Source of the DNA: Endomychus coccineus
Lineage: Eukaryota; Arthropoda; Insecta; Coleoptera; Endomychidae
Assembly (NCBI GenBank): GCA_958510875.1
Contig: OY294067.1
Location: forward strand, 256,991,736-257,055,735
Direction of reading: 5' to 3'
DNA length: 64,000 bases
Shown: positions 34,013 to 45,000 of the stretch, piece after piece
How the letters are laid out: every line of letters begins with the position of its first letter
Numbering within the stretch: the stretch's first letter is position 1
Program-made: the position numbers and the translations under genes
The notes under the pieces: model-generated
Databases searched by the model: none
Seen by the model: only the letters and a program-made list of their open reading frames with translations
Told to the model about the DNA's origin: nothing

Positions 34013-34199
34013 TAAATAAACTACGAGTTTAAAATTCCACAAGTAAATACAATTAACTCAACCGGTTTCACAAATTACTTTGCATCATCAGGAGAAACAA
34101 AATATAGATGAATTGATGATGATGCAAAGTAATTTGTGAAACCGGTTGAGTTAATATATTGTATTCATTTGTAGAATTTTAAACACGTAGTTTATTTAT
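34013..34199. repeat. inverted repeat with PLE/hammerhead-like core
   Basis: Arms 34013-34092 and 34111-34199, about 80 nt each, around a 20-nt spacer. The left arm read on minus gives CTGATGAT, GCAAA/GTAA/TTTGT hairpin, GAAACCGGTT, then GAGTTAA. CUGAUGA and GAAAC match the hammerhead core boxes, though one U stays unpaired at the base of helix II. Sits within the hAT intron. Confidence 0.55.
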
Positions 34200-34352
34200 T
34201 AAATATGGAAAGATTCCACGTAGTAAGGATAGAAACAATTAATTTGTTAAAAAATAATATGTTACCTATATCTTGAATACATGAATACTTATACTTTTAG
34301 ATAAAACATACTTCAAAAACAAAGCCAATAGCAATGTGTAACATATACTTAC

Positions 34353-34448
34353 AATTTTTGAAAACACTGTACAAAAAAGGTGGTCTCCATCCCAAGTATG
34401 TTCGCGGTAACACTTTATCCACATAGTATTAAATGTCGTTTTAGGCAT
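34353..34448 (-). pseudogene. hAT transposase (CGGBP1-like), exon 1
   Basis: ATG at 34448 opens 32 codons, MPKTTFNTMWIKCYREHTWD to HLFCTVFSKI, ending in phase 0 at AATT|GTAAGT (34353/34352). It joins in frame to exon 2 at 33814 across a 538-bp intron. The zinc finger should read C-x2-C; here FCTVFSK keeps the first Cys and has Phe for the second, so the finger lost a ligand. The intron contains the inverted repeat 34013-34199. The joining is my inference from the splice sites and the C..H-pair logic. Confidence 0.6.
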
Positions 34449-34862
34449 TTCGACTCAAACACTTGTACTTTCTTTTAATCATGATACAATATACAATAGG
34501 TTCATTAATCGTAACGCTTTCGTTGGAAGATACTAATTAAAGGTTTACCTAATATTTACTGAGGAAGGCCGCTCCCGCTGCGAATCCCCCGGTTACAGTT
34601 AATTGTTTATGGTAGGTGGTATTTCCCATTCTAAGAATAAAGTAATAAAATTATCATTATAGTAAGACCCTTTCAATAAAGTAGGTACGTACTCTTTCAC
34701 TTTCTTTCAATTTTGGGGTAGCAGGTAGTTCCAAACCCAAACAGATTTAATAAATTCCACAATGAAAACTTTATGTTCAATAGGATTTTAAAATAATTGG
34801 CAATAAAAGCAAAAAATGCTCAAATATTAAAAAAAATTCATTTTTCCGTGCTTTAGTTATAA

Positions 34863-35045
34863 TAATATGACTATATAACATTACATATTCTATTTGAACT
34901 GTTGAAGCAAGGCTGGTTAATAATTTTATCCTAGCAATATTGCTATCAAGAAATTCCAGAATCAGTGAATTCATAGCTGACAACATTGTATTTCCAGACA
35001 TTTGTATGAAGAAGAAGAAAAAGTTAACCTTACTTGTTAAACATT
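34863..35045 (+). repeat. direct repeat, copy a
   Basis: Matches 35368-35539 in the same orientation with several indels: ATATGACTAT, ACATTACATATTC, GCAAGGCTGGTTA, TCCTAGCAATATT, ACATTTGT, GTTAACC, TACTTGTTAA. The repeated class is unknown. It lies just upstream of the hAT gene. Confidence 0.6.
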
Positions 35046-35367
35046 TGTTATCCGTTTTTCGTTATTCCTAATCTCAATAGTTAATTTTATTTATAGCTCT
35101 ACTAATAACAGGTTGAGATTCAGGTGTTAACCAACAATAGTTTGGTAGCTAGCATGACCTAAAAATTGAAAACTAGCACAAACCTAAACAAATTAATGTT
35201 AAATTAAAAATTTTCCAGTCAGCTAGTCTTTATATGCACACCTGTCAGTGAAAAGGAACAGTATCTTTCCTAATTTGCTCATCAACAAAATTCCTCAAAT
35301 CTTCTATTTGGGTCGATTCTGTTTAAATCTTACTGTTCAAGTCATATTGCTATTTTCCTGACTTATA

Positions 35368-35539
35368 GCAATATGACTATGACATTACATATTCTGTTTG
35401 GACTGTTAAAGCAAGGCTGGTTATCAATTTTGTCCTAGCAATATTTCTATCAAGAACTTCCAGAATTCGACAAAACTATAAGACATTTGTCAAGACATTT
35501 GTGTAAAGGAGAAGAAGTTAACCGTACTTGTTAAGCATT
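35368..35539 (+). repeat. direct repeat, copy b
   Basis: Partner of 34863-35045. It is preceded by AGTCATATTGCT (from 35339) facing AGCAATATGACT (from 35367), a 12-bp inverted pair. CTGTTCAAGTCATATTGCT also occurs at about 32052, on the other side of the hAT gene. LINE B copy 2 follows directly. Confidence 0.55.
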
Positions 35540-36625
35540 ACTAGTGAGGTAAACTTTGTAACTTACTATCGAGTCTTCTCTCTCACAAATAAATTACTTC
35601 ATGTGGCAGTTGGCGGAGTATTCTCCTATACAATGGCTATCAACGCTGGTGCTCCACAGGGGTCTGTCTTGGCACCAAGTTTGTTTCTGCTCCATGTCAA
35701 CGATCTGTTGGAAATGACCACCTGTCCCGTCTACAGCTTTGCCGATGATGGTACACTTCATACTGCCTTCTCATCTAGAGCCCCAATGAAGCCATAGGAG
35801 CAAAACAGTGACAGGTTGACGCAATTAATGGAGATCTTGCAAAGATTTTGAAATGGAGATTTGATAGTCTGTTAGAGTTTAATGCAATCAAAACTCAAGC
35901 TTGCGTTTTCTCCAAGATAGTGGATCCCGCAATCCCTGATTTGATGATGTCAGGTACAACTATTCCTATGAAGTCTTCCATAACAATGCTCGAGATCACC
36001 ACCAACAGCACCTTCTCATAGGACTATCATGTAAGGTCCATTGCGAAAATCGCTTCACAAAAGCTTGGTTTTCTATTCCGTGCCAAGAGCTACTTCACAT
36101 CCCAGCAGCTCCTCATAGTCTACAAATCACATATTCGACCTGTTCTGGAGTAGGTACATGTTTTGAGTTCGGCTCCCAAACATACGCTGAAGCTCTTGGA
36201 TTCTCTCCAGGATAGAGTTATTCGTTTAATTGATGATATCATACTTACGACTTCATTGACCTCCCTAGAATATCATAGAAAGGTGTGAGACGTCTCCTAT
36301 TTCTATAAATATCCCTATGGTCGGTGTTCATCTGAAATCTCTTCTGTTATTCCTTCACAGATTACAGATAGGCGGCCCACACTAGCTCAAACTAGTCACC
36401 CCTTCATTGCCAAACTCGAGACCGGCTGAACTTCTTCCTACCAGACTTTATTTTTCTATCGAATAGTGAAGTTGTGGACCTCTTTACCTAGTGAGGTCTT
36501 TCCCTATACCTGTAACCTCCAAACCTTCAAGAAAAAATACGAATGCCTCTTCTCCCTACTTTCCCACGATGTTCTTCGAACACCATAGGTTTCCCTCTCG
36601 TGTAGTTAAAGTATTATAAAAAAAT
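35540..36625 (+). pseudogene. LINE family B, copy 2
   Basis: Plus-strand blocks: VNFVTYYRVFSLTNKLLHVA, NAGAPQGSVLAPSLFLLHVN (35645-35705), CPVYSFADDGTLHTAFS (35727-35775; FADD catalytic box intact), NAIKTQACVFSK (35885), the SGTTIPMKSS block (35950), RPVLE and SSAPKHTLKLLDSLQDRVIR (36130-36215), YQTLFFYRIVKLWTSLPSEV (36440-36500), and the 3' UTR to the A-rich end near 36622. Several stops and frame changes follow the FADD box. 5'-truncated inside the RT. It is one of the better guides to the family, since the ends are clear. Confidence 0.8.
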
Positions 36626-37216
36626 GTATACGCCAAGGCTTGTAAGTATATTTTATATATAAAGGGCACAGTTTGCAAAGCCAAAGTCCGTACTGATCCG
36701 AAATCTACTTATAAGCTCCGAAAGAAACAATTTTTGACCTGAATGGAAAACATCTGATCTTCACATTGTACTGTCAATATTGAAAATCAGATCAGTGCGA
36801 GGAAAAACCTCAAATTGAATAACGTTATGTAATTTTTTACAATTTTTATACTAACCCAAATGTGAGGATGAATATTCGAAAGTTTCCTAAATGCATAAAA
36901 TTTGCATGATAAAATTACCATCACTCCCTACCCATACGTACATTATCGTGATGTTCGAATATATCAAACATGCGTTCATAAACTGAATTTATTCACAGTA
37001 CCTATATCTATAGGGAAATATACAACCTTGTCCCCAATAATTATAACATTCTGCGTTTATTCATTCAAGCAAGCATTTCTCAAGTTATAGTTTAATGTTT
37101 CATGCATCTATCAATAACAACAGTTGAATACATAATTAACATAGATGTATTGAGAAGTTCAATACTTTACAATAACAGTCATTTCAATAGAACAAAACTA
37201 GAAAATGCGATCTTAC
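36626..37216. other. no feature seen (probable intron)
   Basis: Lies downstream (minus strand) of the host exon donor at 37216. No further exon recognised. Confidence 0.45.
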
Positions 37217-37331
37217 CTTGCGTGACATAAATAGGCACTGATTTGGAAGAATCCCCCTTGTCCCCTACAATCCGTATCTGAACACCTCCATCGTGTCCCT
37301 CTACACGTATAGGCCTCACGTTGATCTGCAC
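37217..37331 (-). CDS. second coding exon of unrecognised host gene
   Basis: Bounded by GATTGTCCAG (acceptor) before 37331 and CAAG|GTAAGA (donor) at 37217/37216. The frame, entered in phase 0 from the exon at 40315, reads VQINVRPIRVEGHDGGVQIR then IVGDKGDSSKSVPIYVTQ and leaves in phase 1. Codon use is ordinary, there is no stop, and G+C is higher than in the flanks. It has a beta-strand-like alternation with Gly turns, but I cannot name the domain. The exon pair is the best-supported host coding sequence in the window. Later exons would lie at lower coordinates; none was recognised before the window start, so the remaining introns are either long or the exons escaped my reading. Confidence 0.6.
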
Positions 37332-38084
37332 CTGGACAATCAGAAGGACAATTCTTTCAATTACTGCAGTGGTGAAACGTAAGCTATCGATCTTAGTCGC
37401 TTCCTTGCAGCAAGAATTGCTAACGCGTGATCGTATTATAGCAACTTCCACGTTTTCTTACCGTTTCATTATATATTGTTTATTTTGTTTTCAGACATCA
37501 CACGGTCGAATAAATCGCAGAAGTGCCTTGGCGTGTACCAATTAAGAGTTCCGCGTTTTTGTCCATGACCGTCTCTTGTTACTTCGTTTCTATCGTTTTA
37601 AAATGGTTAAAGCTTATCCCAGTCTCTCCAAGTTACGAAGAAAATTTGGTGTTAGTCTTTGAGACAACTATATGGTTCCCATATTCTTTTCGTATTTATA
37701 TTTAGGGGTGCGATAATACTGAGATTCGACCATTAAACAATTAATGTTCTAATTGCAGTTATCGGAATCAGCAAGGAACTAATCTGGATTTTTGCTCATT
37801 ACGTTGTTAATAAAGTGCATTGGGAATTTGAGTGGAATGTTTTATTAGGATGACAATTACTTTGTGTATCATGTTTATTCCTCACTTTTGAAGGGATGAA
37901 ACTCCCCGCTCCGTTTATGCAAACATGTGCCTGACCCGAAAATTGTGTGGTTGCGTGTTTATAGGACTTAAGCATTGATACTTGTGAACTTTCTCTAATC
38001 AAAATACTTTTGCAGGAATACATTTTTTCGTAATTGAACGAATAATCAACAAATTGGACAACTTTCGGGACATATGCAATGGCT
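37332..38084. other. intron sequence, no feature seen
   Basis: Part of the presumed 2.98-kb intron between the two host exons; no motif recognised. Confidence 0.4.
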
Positions 38085-38304
38085 TAGAAAATGAAGTGTG
38101 AAGTGGAATTTTTGAGGATTGGTTTCCAAATGTTGGGATGGTAATATTCTGAGTCACGGTTTAGATTATTTGGATGTTTTGGGATTTCAATCGCTTCAAG
38201 AATTTTTCGCTGATAGAAGTTTGGGGCTCGGGTTAGGATTTAAGTATTTTCGGAAAGGATTTGATGATTAGTGTCAAACTTGTATTCCGTAAGTGCAGAT
38301 CTAC

Positions 38305-38757
38305 TGGTGTCACGAAGCCTTGTATAGCACTCATGTTTTTTCACACGAGTAGATACTGTACAACCTGTTTCACCAATGTCGACTTGACCGCAAGAACAGG
38401 GAATGCTATAAACACCTTCTAAATGAAGAGCAGGATGGGATCTTTGATAGGTTTGTAAAAGTAAAATAGTTTTGGAAGTGTGGAAAACCGAGTAGGTTTT
38501 TTAAAGATTTTGGAAATTGGATCTGTTATATTCTCAATATATGGAAGATAAGCATTGGATAAAGCATGGGGGAGCTTGGGATCAGGCTGATTTGAAATTT
38601 TAGGTGATGTGTATTTCTTTCTGGCTTTTTAAATGTTATAATGGGAGGAATTATTTGATAATAAGACAGATGAAAGAGGTTTCAATTCTGATTTTAAGGA
38701 TTGGGTTTAGATAAGTTAAGAGCTCTGTGGACCAAGGAGTTAATGACAGATTACTTT
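38305..38757 (-). repeat. 453-bp tandem unit 1 (within PLE-III)
   Basis: Starts TGGTGTCACGAAGCCTTG, the same as the next unit at 38758. Differences such as AGCATTGGATAAAGCATGGG against AGCAGTGAATAAAGCAGGCG show divergence of a few per cent. Confidence 0.8.
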
Positions 38758-39213
38758 TGGTGTCACGAAGCCTTGTATAGCACTCATGTTTTTTCACACG
38801 AGTAGATACTGTACAACCTGTTTCACCAATGTCGACTTGACCGCAAGAACAGGGAATGCTATAAACACCTTCTAAATGAAGAGCAGGATGGGATCTTTGA
38901 TAGGTTTGTAAAAGTAAAATAGTTTTGGAAGTGTGGAAAACCGAGTAGGTTTTTTAAAGATTTTGGAAATTGGATCTGTTATATTCTCAATATATGGAAG
39001 ATAAGCAGTGAATAAAGCAGGCGGGAGCTTGGGATCAGGCTGATTTGAAATTTTAGGTGAAGTGTATTTCTTTCTTGCTTTTTGAATGTTATAATGGGAG
39101 GAATCATTTGATAATGAGCCAGAGGAAAGAGGTTTCAATCCTGATTTTAAGGATTGGGGTTGGGATAAGTTGAGAGCTCTGTGGACCAAGGAGTTAATGA
39201 CAGATTACTTTTG
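38758..39213 (-). repeat. 453-bp tandem unit 2 (within PLE-III)
   Basis: Ends at the same CAGATTACTTTTG sequence as unit 1. The linker frame here is open for 105 codons, longer than in unit 1. Confidence 0.8.
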
Positions 39214-39269
39214 AGTAGGGTGGTGGTGGAAAAACTATTAAAGTATCTACCGGTGTGATCGTTAGATAC

Positions 39270-39600
39270 TCGATTTTTCATACTTCCAAAACTATCTCAG
39301 TCTTACAAACCTATCAAAGATCCCCTTCATCCTCTTCATTGAGAAGGTGTTTATAGCATTCCCTATTTTTGCGGTAAAGTCCACATTGGTGTAACAGGTC
39401 GTACAGTAGTTCATCGTATGAAAGGTGTGGTTTTTTTCCTACGATAAATACCGCTATAGAAACAAGAAGTATAAGTTTCAGTTCAAGCCTCAAGCCTGCC
39501 CTGAACATGCCACTTGTTATGGTTGACAAAACGTCGGTATCAAGTCGTGATGCGGAATCCATCCGGAAGCCAAGATTATTAATCCGCGGAAGTCTACTAT
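39270..39600 (+). mobile_element. PLE-III-like fragment in opposite orientation
   Basis: Plus-strand reading SYKPIKDP then, after a stop, EGVYSIPYFCGKVHIGVTGR and TVVHRMKG (39320-39430), the same linker/GIY-YIG junction as the minus-strand PLE-III 60 bp away. It is followed by non-coding sequence (39426-39590) shared with 60278-60445. PLEs are often found with an inverted, truncated partner, which may explain the pair. Confidence 0.65.
39426..39590 (+). repeat. dispersed repeat, copy a (probable PLE 3' region)
   Basis: Shares TTTTTCCTAC, AATAC-GCTA-AGAAAC, CTCAAGC, CCTGAACATGCCAC and GCGGAATCCATC with 60278-60445. It directly follows a GIY-YIG fragment, so it is probably the 3' part of that PLE. 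Confidence 0.6.
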
Positions 39601-40314
39601 TCAAAGAACCTCTATTTAACTACACCACTGGACAATTTTGGAAATTGTTCCTACTGTTAAATATGAGGTATCAATTTTAAGAAGTACTTGAATCAGATTT
39701 GGTTAAAATCACAGGAGCGGTCAGAGAGTTACGATGAAGAAACAATTTTTTTAACCGAACTTTGAAGGACTGTATCTCCTTTACAAAACCACGTACTATA
39801 GACTGGTGGAGTTTGGGAAATTACAACTGGACATCCTGAAGAAGTTGCTTTCTTATGAACGTCTTGGTGTCTACATCACTGTTTGAGCACTACTATTAAA
39901 GATGATTCGGAAACAAATCATCCATAAGCCTTCATTAATTTTTGACGAATGTAGACTACATGTTATAGTACTATATTCTTCTCATTTCTATTATATCTAA
40001 TTAATGAAAATACTGTTTTCATATATTAAAAATAAGATTCTGAAGAAGCTTATATCTATAAGTACGTATAATCCAATTAATCATTGGAGTTGTGCTTCAT
40101 ATAATAATCCTAGACGAGAGGGTGTAGAAAAACAATACAAATACAATAATGGTAAATGAAATCAAATGATGTATTTTCGATTCTATGATCATTATGATAG
40201 ATTCAACTAGCCGTTTTCCAGCTGGTATCATCTGAATAATTTACCTATGCTGAAACAAGCAAATAACCCCATTAAGCAAACAACATCCTTCCAATTAGGA
40301 GCATATTATATTAC
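39601..40314. other. intron sequence, no feature seen
   Basis: Between the PLE debris and the first host exon; nothing recognised. Confidence 0.4.
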
Positions 40315-40407
40315 CTGGAAATTGGTTGGTTTAATCTGACTTGCAGGTGGGGGAACATCTTCATTTTCTTCAATAACTCCCGGAAGTTTATTTCCAGAAT
40401 AACTCAT
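40315..40407 (-). CDS. first coding exon of unrecognised host gene
   Basis: ATG at 40407-40405 opens MSYSGNKLPGVIEENEDVPP and closes PASQIKPTNFQ at CAG|GTAATA (40315/40314), 31 codons in phase 0. The start context CAAT-ATG-AGT is unremarkable. The N-terminal segment is acidic and proline-rich, with no signal peptide, so a cytoplasmic or nuclear product is likely. It joins in phase to the exon ending at 37331, implying a 2.98-kb intron that holds the PLE fragments at 38085-39600, all harmless there. The join is inferred from matching phases and splice sites. I do not recognise the gene. Core promoter elements upstream (40410-40600) are not evident. Confidence 0.6.
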
Positions 40408-40859
40408 ATTGCAACAACACTAGACCCTAATAAAACAAAGACTAACTCTTTACTTCATATTAAGTGGCTCGTTTTTGCGTATCACCATTTCCAGTACTAT
40501 TTACTCTGGTTTAATGAGAACAGGATAGCGATATCATCGTCGTCCGGGCTTTTAAGCAGAATTCCTGTTTCCCATAGTAATTATTTTACATACATAAATG
40601 TATAAATTTTTTATGATATCAAGGACATATTTAATTCCATGTTAATGCTAATGCTTTAATATCCAACGTTTCGTTTTAATGCAACGATCAACCACTATTT
40701 ATTTTACTTCGCTCTCTTTTTAAAATACAAATCTTAAGATATTTCATATTCTATACTCATTAATGTTTCACTTATGTGGGTTCGATTACATTTCAGATCA
40801 GCTTTAGTATTCATCAATAGTTTTTGAAAAATTTGTTAGTACGAGCCTGTATTAGAGAA
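40408..40859. other. presumed 5' UTR/promoter side of host gene
   Basis: Upstream of the ATG at 40407. No TATA box or initiator can be assigned by eye; a G+C-richer patch (CATCGTCGTCCGGGC) lies at about 40537. Confidence 0.3.
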
Positions 40860-42010
40860 AAATGACAAATTGGTCAGAGATAGGCATTCGAATTTTTCTT
40901 GAAGGTTTGGAGGTTAAGGTGAAGAGTTCCACAACTTCGCTGTTCAATAAAAAAATGAAGTCTGGTAGGAAGAAGTTCGGCAGGTCTCGAGATTGATAAT
41001 GAAGCAGTGTCTAGTTTGAGCTCGTCTAGCCGACTATCTGGAATCTCTAGTGGTGGAACAACAGACCAGATTTTTGATGAACACCGACCATCTACAGAAA
41101 AGGGAGACATCTCCCATCTTTCTACGATGTTCCAGAAAGGCAATGAACTCGTAAGTGTGATGTTATCAATCAAACGAATAGCTCTCTTCTGGATGGAATC
41201 CATGTGCTTCAGCTATGTTTGGGAGTCGAACTCCAAACATGTGAACAGTACTTCAGGACAGGTCAAATCTGTGTTTTGTAGATTATGGGAACCTGCTGGG
41301 ATGTAAAGTATCTCTTGGAACGTAATAGAAAACTTACGTTTTTGTGAAGTGGTTTTCGCAATGGATCGTCCCATGAAAGAGTACTGTTGGTGGTGATCCC
41401 GAGTGGATATGGAAGATTTCATAGGAATAGCTGTACCTGACCTCATCATATTAGGGATTGTGGAATCCGCTTTCCCGGAGAAGACGTTAGCTTGAGTTTT
41501 GGTTGCATTAAATTCTACTAGATTTTCGGATCCCCATTTCGAAATATTTGCCAGATCTCCATTAACTGCGTCAACTTGTCTCTGTCTCCCTCCTCCGGCT
41601 TCATTGGATGGTATAGGGCTCTAGATGAGATAGGGCTCAATATGAGAAAGCGGTATGAAATGTACTTTCATCTGCAAAGCTGTGGACGGGACAGACGATC
41701 AGTTCCAGCAGATAGTTTATATGAAGCAGAAACCAAGTTGGTGCCAAGACCCGTGTGGAACACCAGCATTGATAGTCATTGTATCGAAGGATACTCCGTC
41801 ATACGACAAAGTTGAGACGGCAAAGTTGAGACGGCAAACCATATGATAGAAGTTTCCCAAGAAGGCTTTGGAGATATCCGATGCAATAACTAGAAATTCT
41901 CCATATTTTTCGATAGATTTCTGTCATATATGTGTTATGTAGGCAAGCAGGTCTCCTGTTGATCTCTACTGACGGAGGCCATATTCACGATTAATCGGTT
42001 CGAAAAATTT
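40860..42010 (-). pseudogene. LINE family B, copy 3
   Basis: Minus-strand blocks N to C: EYGLRQ near 41985, INAGVPHGSWHQ (from GVPQGSVLAP) near 41760, FEV.AT.K.TQA near 41510, SGTAIPMKSSIS near 41440, MDSIQKRAIRLIDNITLTSS then LPFWNIVERWEMSP (41120-41203), PPLEIPDSRLDELKLDTASL (41010-41060), and RLHFFIEQRSC..LHLNLQTF near 40920. The 3' end sits near 40860. Frameshifts throughout; the FADD box near 41680 is lost. Same extent as copies 1 and 2 (5' break inside the RT), so truncation in this family is typical. Confidence 0.75.
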
Positions 42011-45000
42011 TTGATGGCAAATTCGATGAACGACTTAATTTATGTAGAATTAATTTATTTATTTTTCGAAAATACAGTGTCTAAAGGCACAATTGTCAAA
42101 ATTAAATATAACATTCGATTGGGTATTTGTTTCCAACAAAGAAATGGTTCACTGGTATTACCACGCATACGTCTTATACTTTTATTGTGCTGTTACATTC
42201 TTGGGCAATGTGTAAGTATGTCTTTGTGGAATTCGGATCATTAAGCCCAATAATTTGTTTTTCTTTGCACACAATTTTGTTCCAATTCGCTTACAGCAGT
42301 TGGTCTGTTGATTAGCCCATCCGTTAATAGTATGTTTTACCATAGGAACATATTGTCCTAACAATTATCTCTTTCAATTTTTTTTTGTGTCGATTTTACT
42401 TCAAGTACAGCTTCGGTGTCTTCAAGTACAGATTCGGTGATATGTTTGCTCTGTTTTGATATCAGCTTACGAAAAAGGCGCAGAGAGTAGGTATTACTCT
42501 CAGTGTTCGCAATCAACCATTTGCTACTTCCGTACAGCTTTTTGAATTGCCTTGGCAGTTTTGCCAAACACCGGATTATATTGAGTGCAGTTTGTTGGAG
42601 AACCTTCATTGCTTGTTCCGATTACAATTTTTTTTTCCAAATACGGGCAACTACTTTACCTCATCTCCAAGTTGAATGTTGAAAGTTACTGCTATCGCCA
42701 CTTTGTTTAACCTGGTAAACCAAAACTTTGTATATTAACTTCTAACACGAAATGTGTTTGTAGTTCACTTTGCATTGAACTTTCATTATCTTAGCAATAC
42801 AAAACTTCATGAACAATTGAATTTCAAAATTTCATTCTATGAATTTAATAAGATAAGAAATGCGTTGATTTGTACTTTTGATGGTGTTTGTAGATATTAT
42901 TGTGTATGATATAATGCGCTACAAGTGATTTCATTTTATTTGAAGCTGTGAGATTTATCGCGTTGTATATTTGAAGAGGCTTTTCGAAAATCATCAGGAG
43001 ACAAAATATTCTTAAAATGACCCCGAGATAACCTCTTAAATGTTTGCTGTATGTTCAGTAAACACCCTGTATATTACTCACATTGAAAAATTATACCACA
43101 CCTCCATTAAGCTGCTGTGGCAAATGTTTTCAACAATGCCGAAAGGAACTTTGGAATTATATTTAGACTATGTTCTAAATTATGATACAGAAGTTGACGT
43201 AAATCAATGTATGATAATTGTTTGACTGTATTATCGTGACGTTTGTGATAAACTTCATGAAAAAATTCACGTGTAAAAATAGTCTGTTATTCGGAGAATC
43301 ATAGCAAGAATTGATGAGCAAAGTCAGCAATAATAATTCAAATACCAAATTTGCTTTATTGCATGAAAATCCGTTCACAAGGGTAGCTTATAAAATTAAT
43401 TGATTGCGACTTATCTTCAGTGAATATACAGTATTATGTAAATACCACCTGTTCAAATAGACTAATATCAATCGAAAATAATTGAGTAGATTCAATTGGC
43501 AGTAGCGGAGGATACATTGAAATTACGGAACGATATTTAGAGTACCTACTTTGTATTAATTTTTGAATCTAATATTCATATACACATCACCTGGAAGTTC
43601 AGACCTGTACAAATAAACATGAGCGTGTGGAAGTTAAACAAAGAAAGTGATTTATTTTGAATGTGAATTTTATTAGCTGTTTTATTTGTGAAAGATTGAA
43701 ATATCTCAAAAAGAGCCCTAGTGAGTAGAAGAGAAATTTGAACAGTCCTACGTCAGTTTCATTGGAATACTCTCAGTAAAGAACAAGTCAAGTGTAATCC
43801 AAATTGAACTATAGGAATTGGAATTCAAAGTCCATATGTTAACAGTTGATATGGAAAACATGTCAAGTTTTCATCATGACATCGTTTACACACCCCTTTT
43901 TTAACACGTATTGGGCGATTGGACTAATTTTCATTCAAATGGCTTGAGGTGTCATCAAAATTGAGTCGACTAGGATAGTGAAGGTTTGAAGGTTTTCCAA
44001 GAAAAACCAACGTATTCACAACAATTGAAACTTGTAACATCTCTGTATTTCCGATTTCAAGTAATTATGTACTCAAGAAATATTGCAAAAAGTGACTTTA
44101 ACAATCATAAAATATAATTGGTGCAGCCGGTAGGATTTCCCTAATTGCTACGAATCGACGTACAATTTTTGTTTCTACTATTAATCGAGTAGTGCATGTT
44201 GAAAACCTCGAAAATTGTGTTTGAAACAGAGATCCTCGAAACGAGGAAACCAGTCTATTGAAGACCTGTGGAAACCAAACCAGGAGCAATCAACGAGAAG
44301 CAGAATGAAATTGTCTACTTCTGCAAGAAAACAGGACCTGGGGGAGACTAACTCGCTGAATCAAACGATCTCCTAGTGGTTAAAATGTGCTATATTTAAT
44401 ATGAGTACAATTTGACAATGTCCGTAGACGATTCTAATTCTGAACAATCTAAGTATTGAAAGTATTGAAGCTGATTCAGTCTCAATCAATCATAGTTATT
44501 TCCTCTTAATAAATTGGATAGATACTTAGCTACATGTGATAGTATAACCTCTACATTTTATGATAATGCAAATCCGAAATCTTTTCATAATGTTTATTTA
44601 TTAAATTGTTTCATTGGTAAACTGAGTGGAAACACTAAATTAATAGTTGATATTCGGAACGTAACGTGAATAATTAAAAAATATCTTGTATAATAATTCT
44701 GCTGACCAAAAGCACGAAGCTTCTCTTAACAGAGACCTCGTTATGTTGAAACAAAATTCACAGGAAAACACTCAACAATTCTGTGATTAGTCGAAGAAAT
44801 AAAGCACTAAGATAAATACAACCTTCCATAACTTATGTAGTTGGATGGATTGAGATGCGGTTTTCTGCATTCGATTCGGAAGATAATTTAGAAATTTTGT
44901 GCCGCCCTGTTTTTCGAGTAATTTCAATAAAAATTATTTTTTAATGCCTTTCAACTGTTCGAGTGAGGAGGTGCTAATGATGATTAAGACATGCACAATC

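Larger units (their letters stand above)
38085..39215 (-). pseudogene. Penelope-like element (family PLE-III), linker and GIY-YIG, with internal tandem duplication
   Basis: Minus strand. The linker (SNQPDPKLPPALFTAYLPYI then ENITDPISKIFKKPTRFSTL) leads, across a frame change, into GVYSIPCSCGQVDIGETGCT and VSTRVKKHECYTRLRDT, the GIY-YIG core with its CxC. The end, SALTEYKFDTNHQILSENT then RAPNFYQRKILEAIEIPKHP and NNLNRDS, is the classic PLE C-terminus, stopping at 38087. A 453-bp segment (linker plus nuclease core) is present twice in tandem, so the second nuclease unit alone is attached to the C-terminus. The Y of the second motif reads D (VDIG instead of VYIG). RT absent. Lies in a host intron. 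Confidence 0.8.

Noticed and set aside
43055..43080. AACACCCTGTATATTA as a transposon end
   Set aside because: This string is common at ends of insect elements, but no matching inverted end was found.
44300..44345. Reading YFCKKTGPGGD resembling a Copia gag zinc knuckle
   Set aside because: Only the first half of the CCHC motif fits, and no other LTR-element sequence surrounds it.
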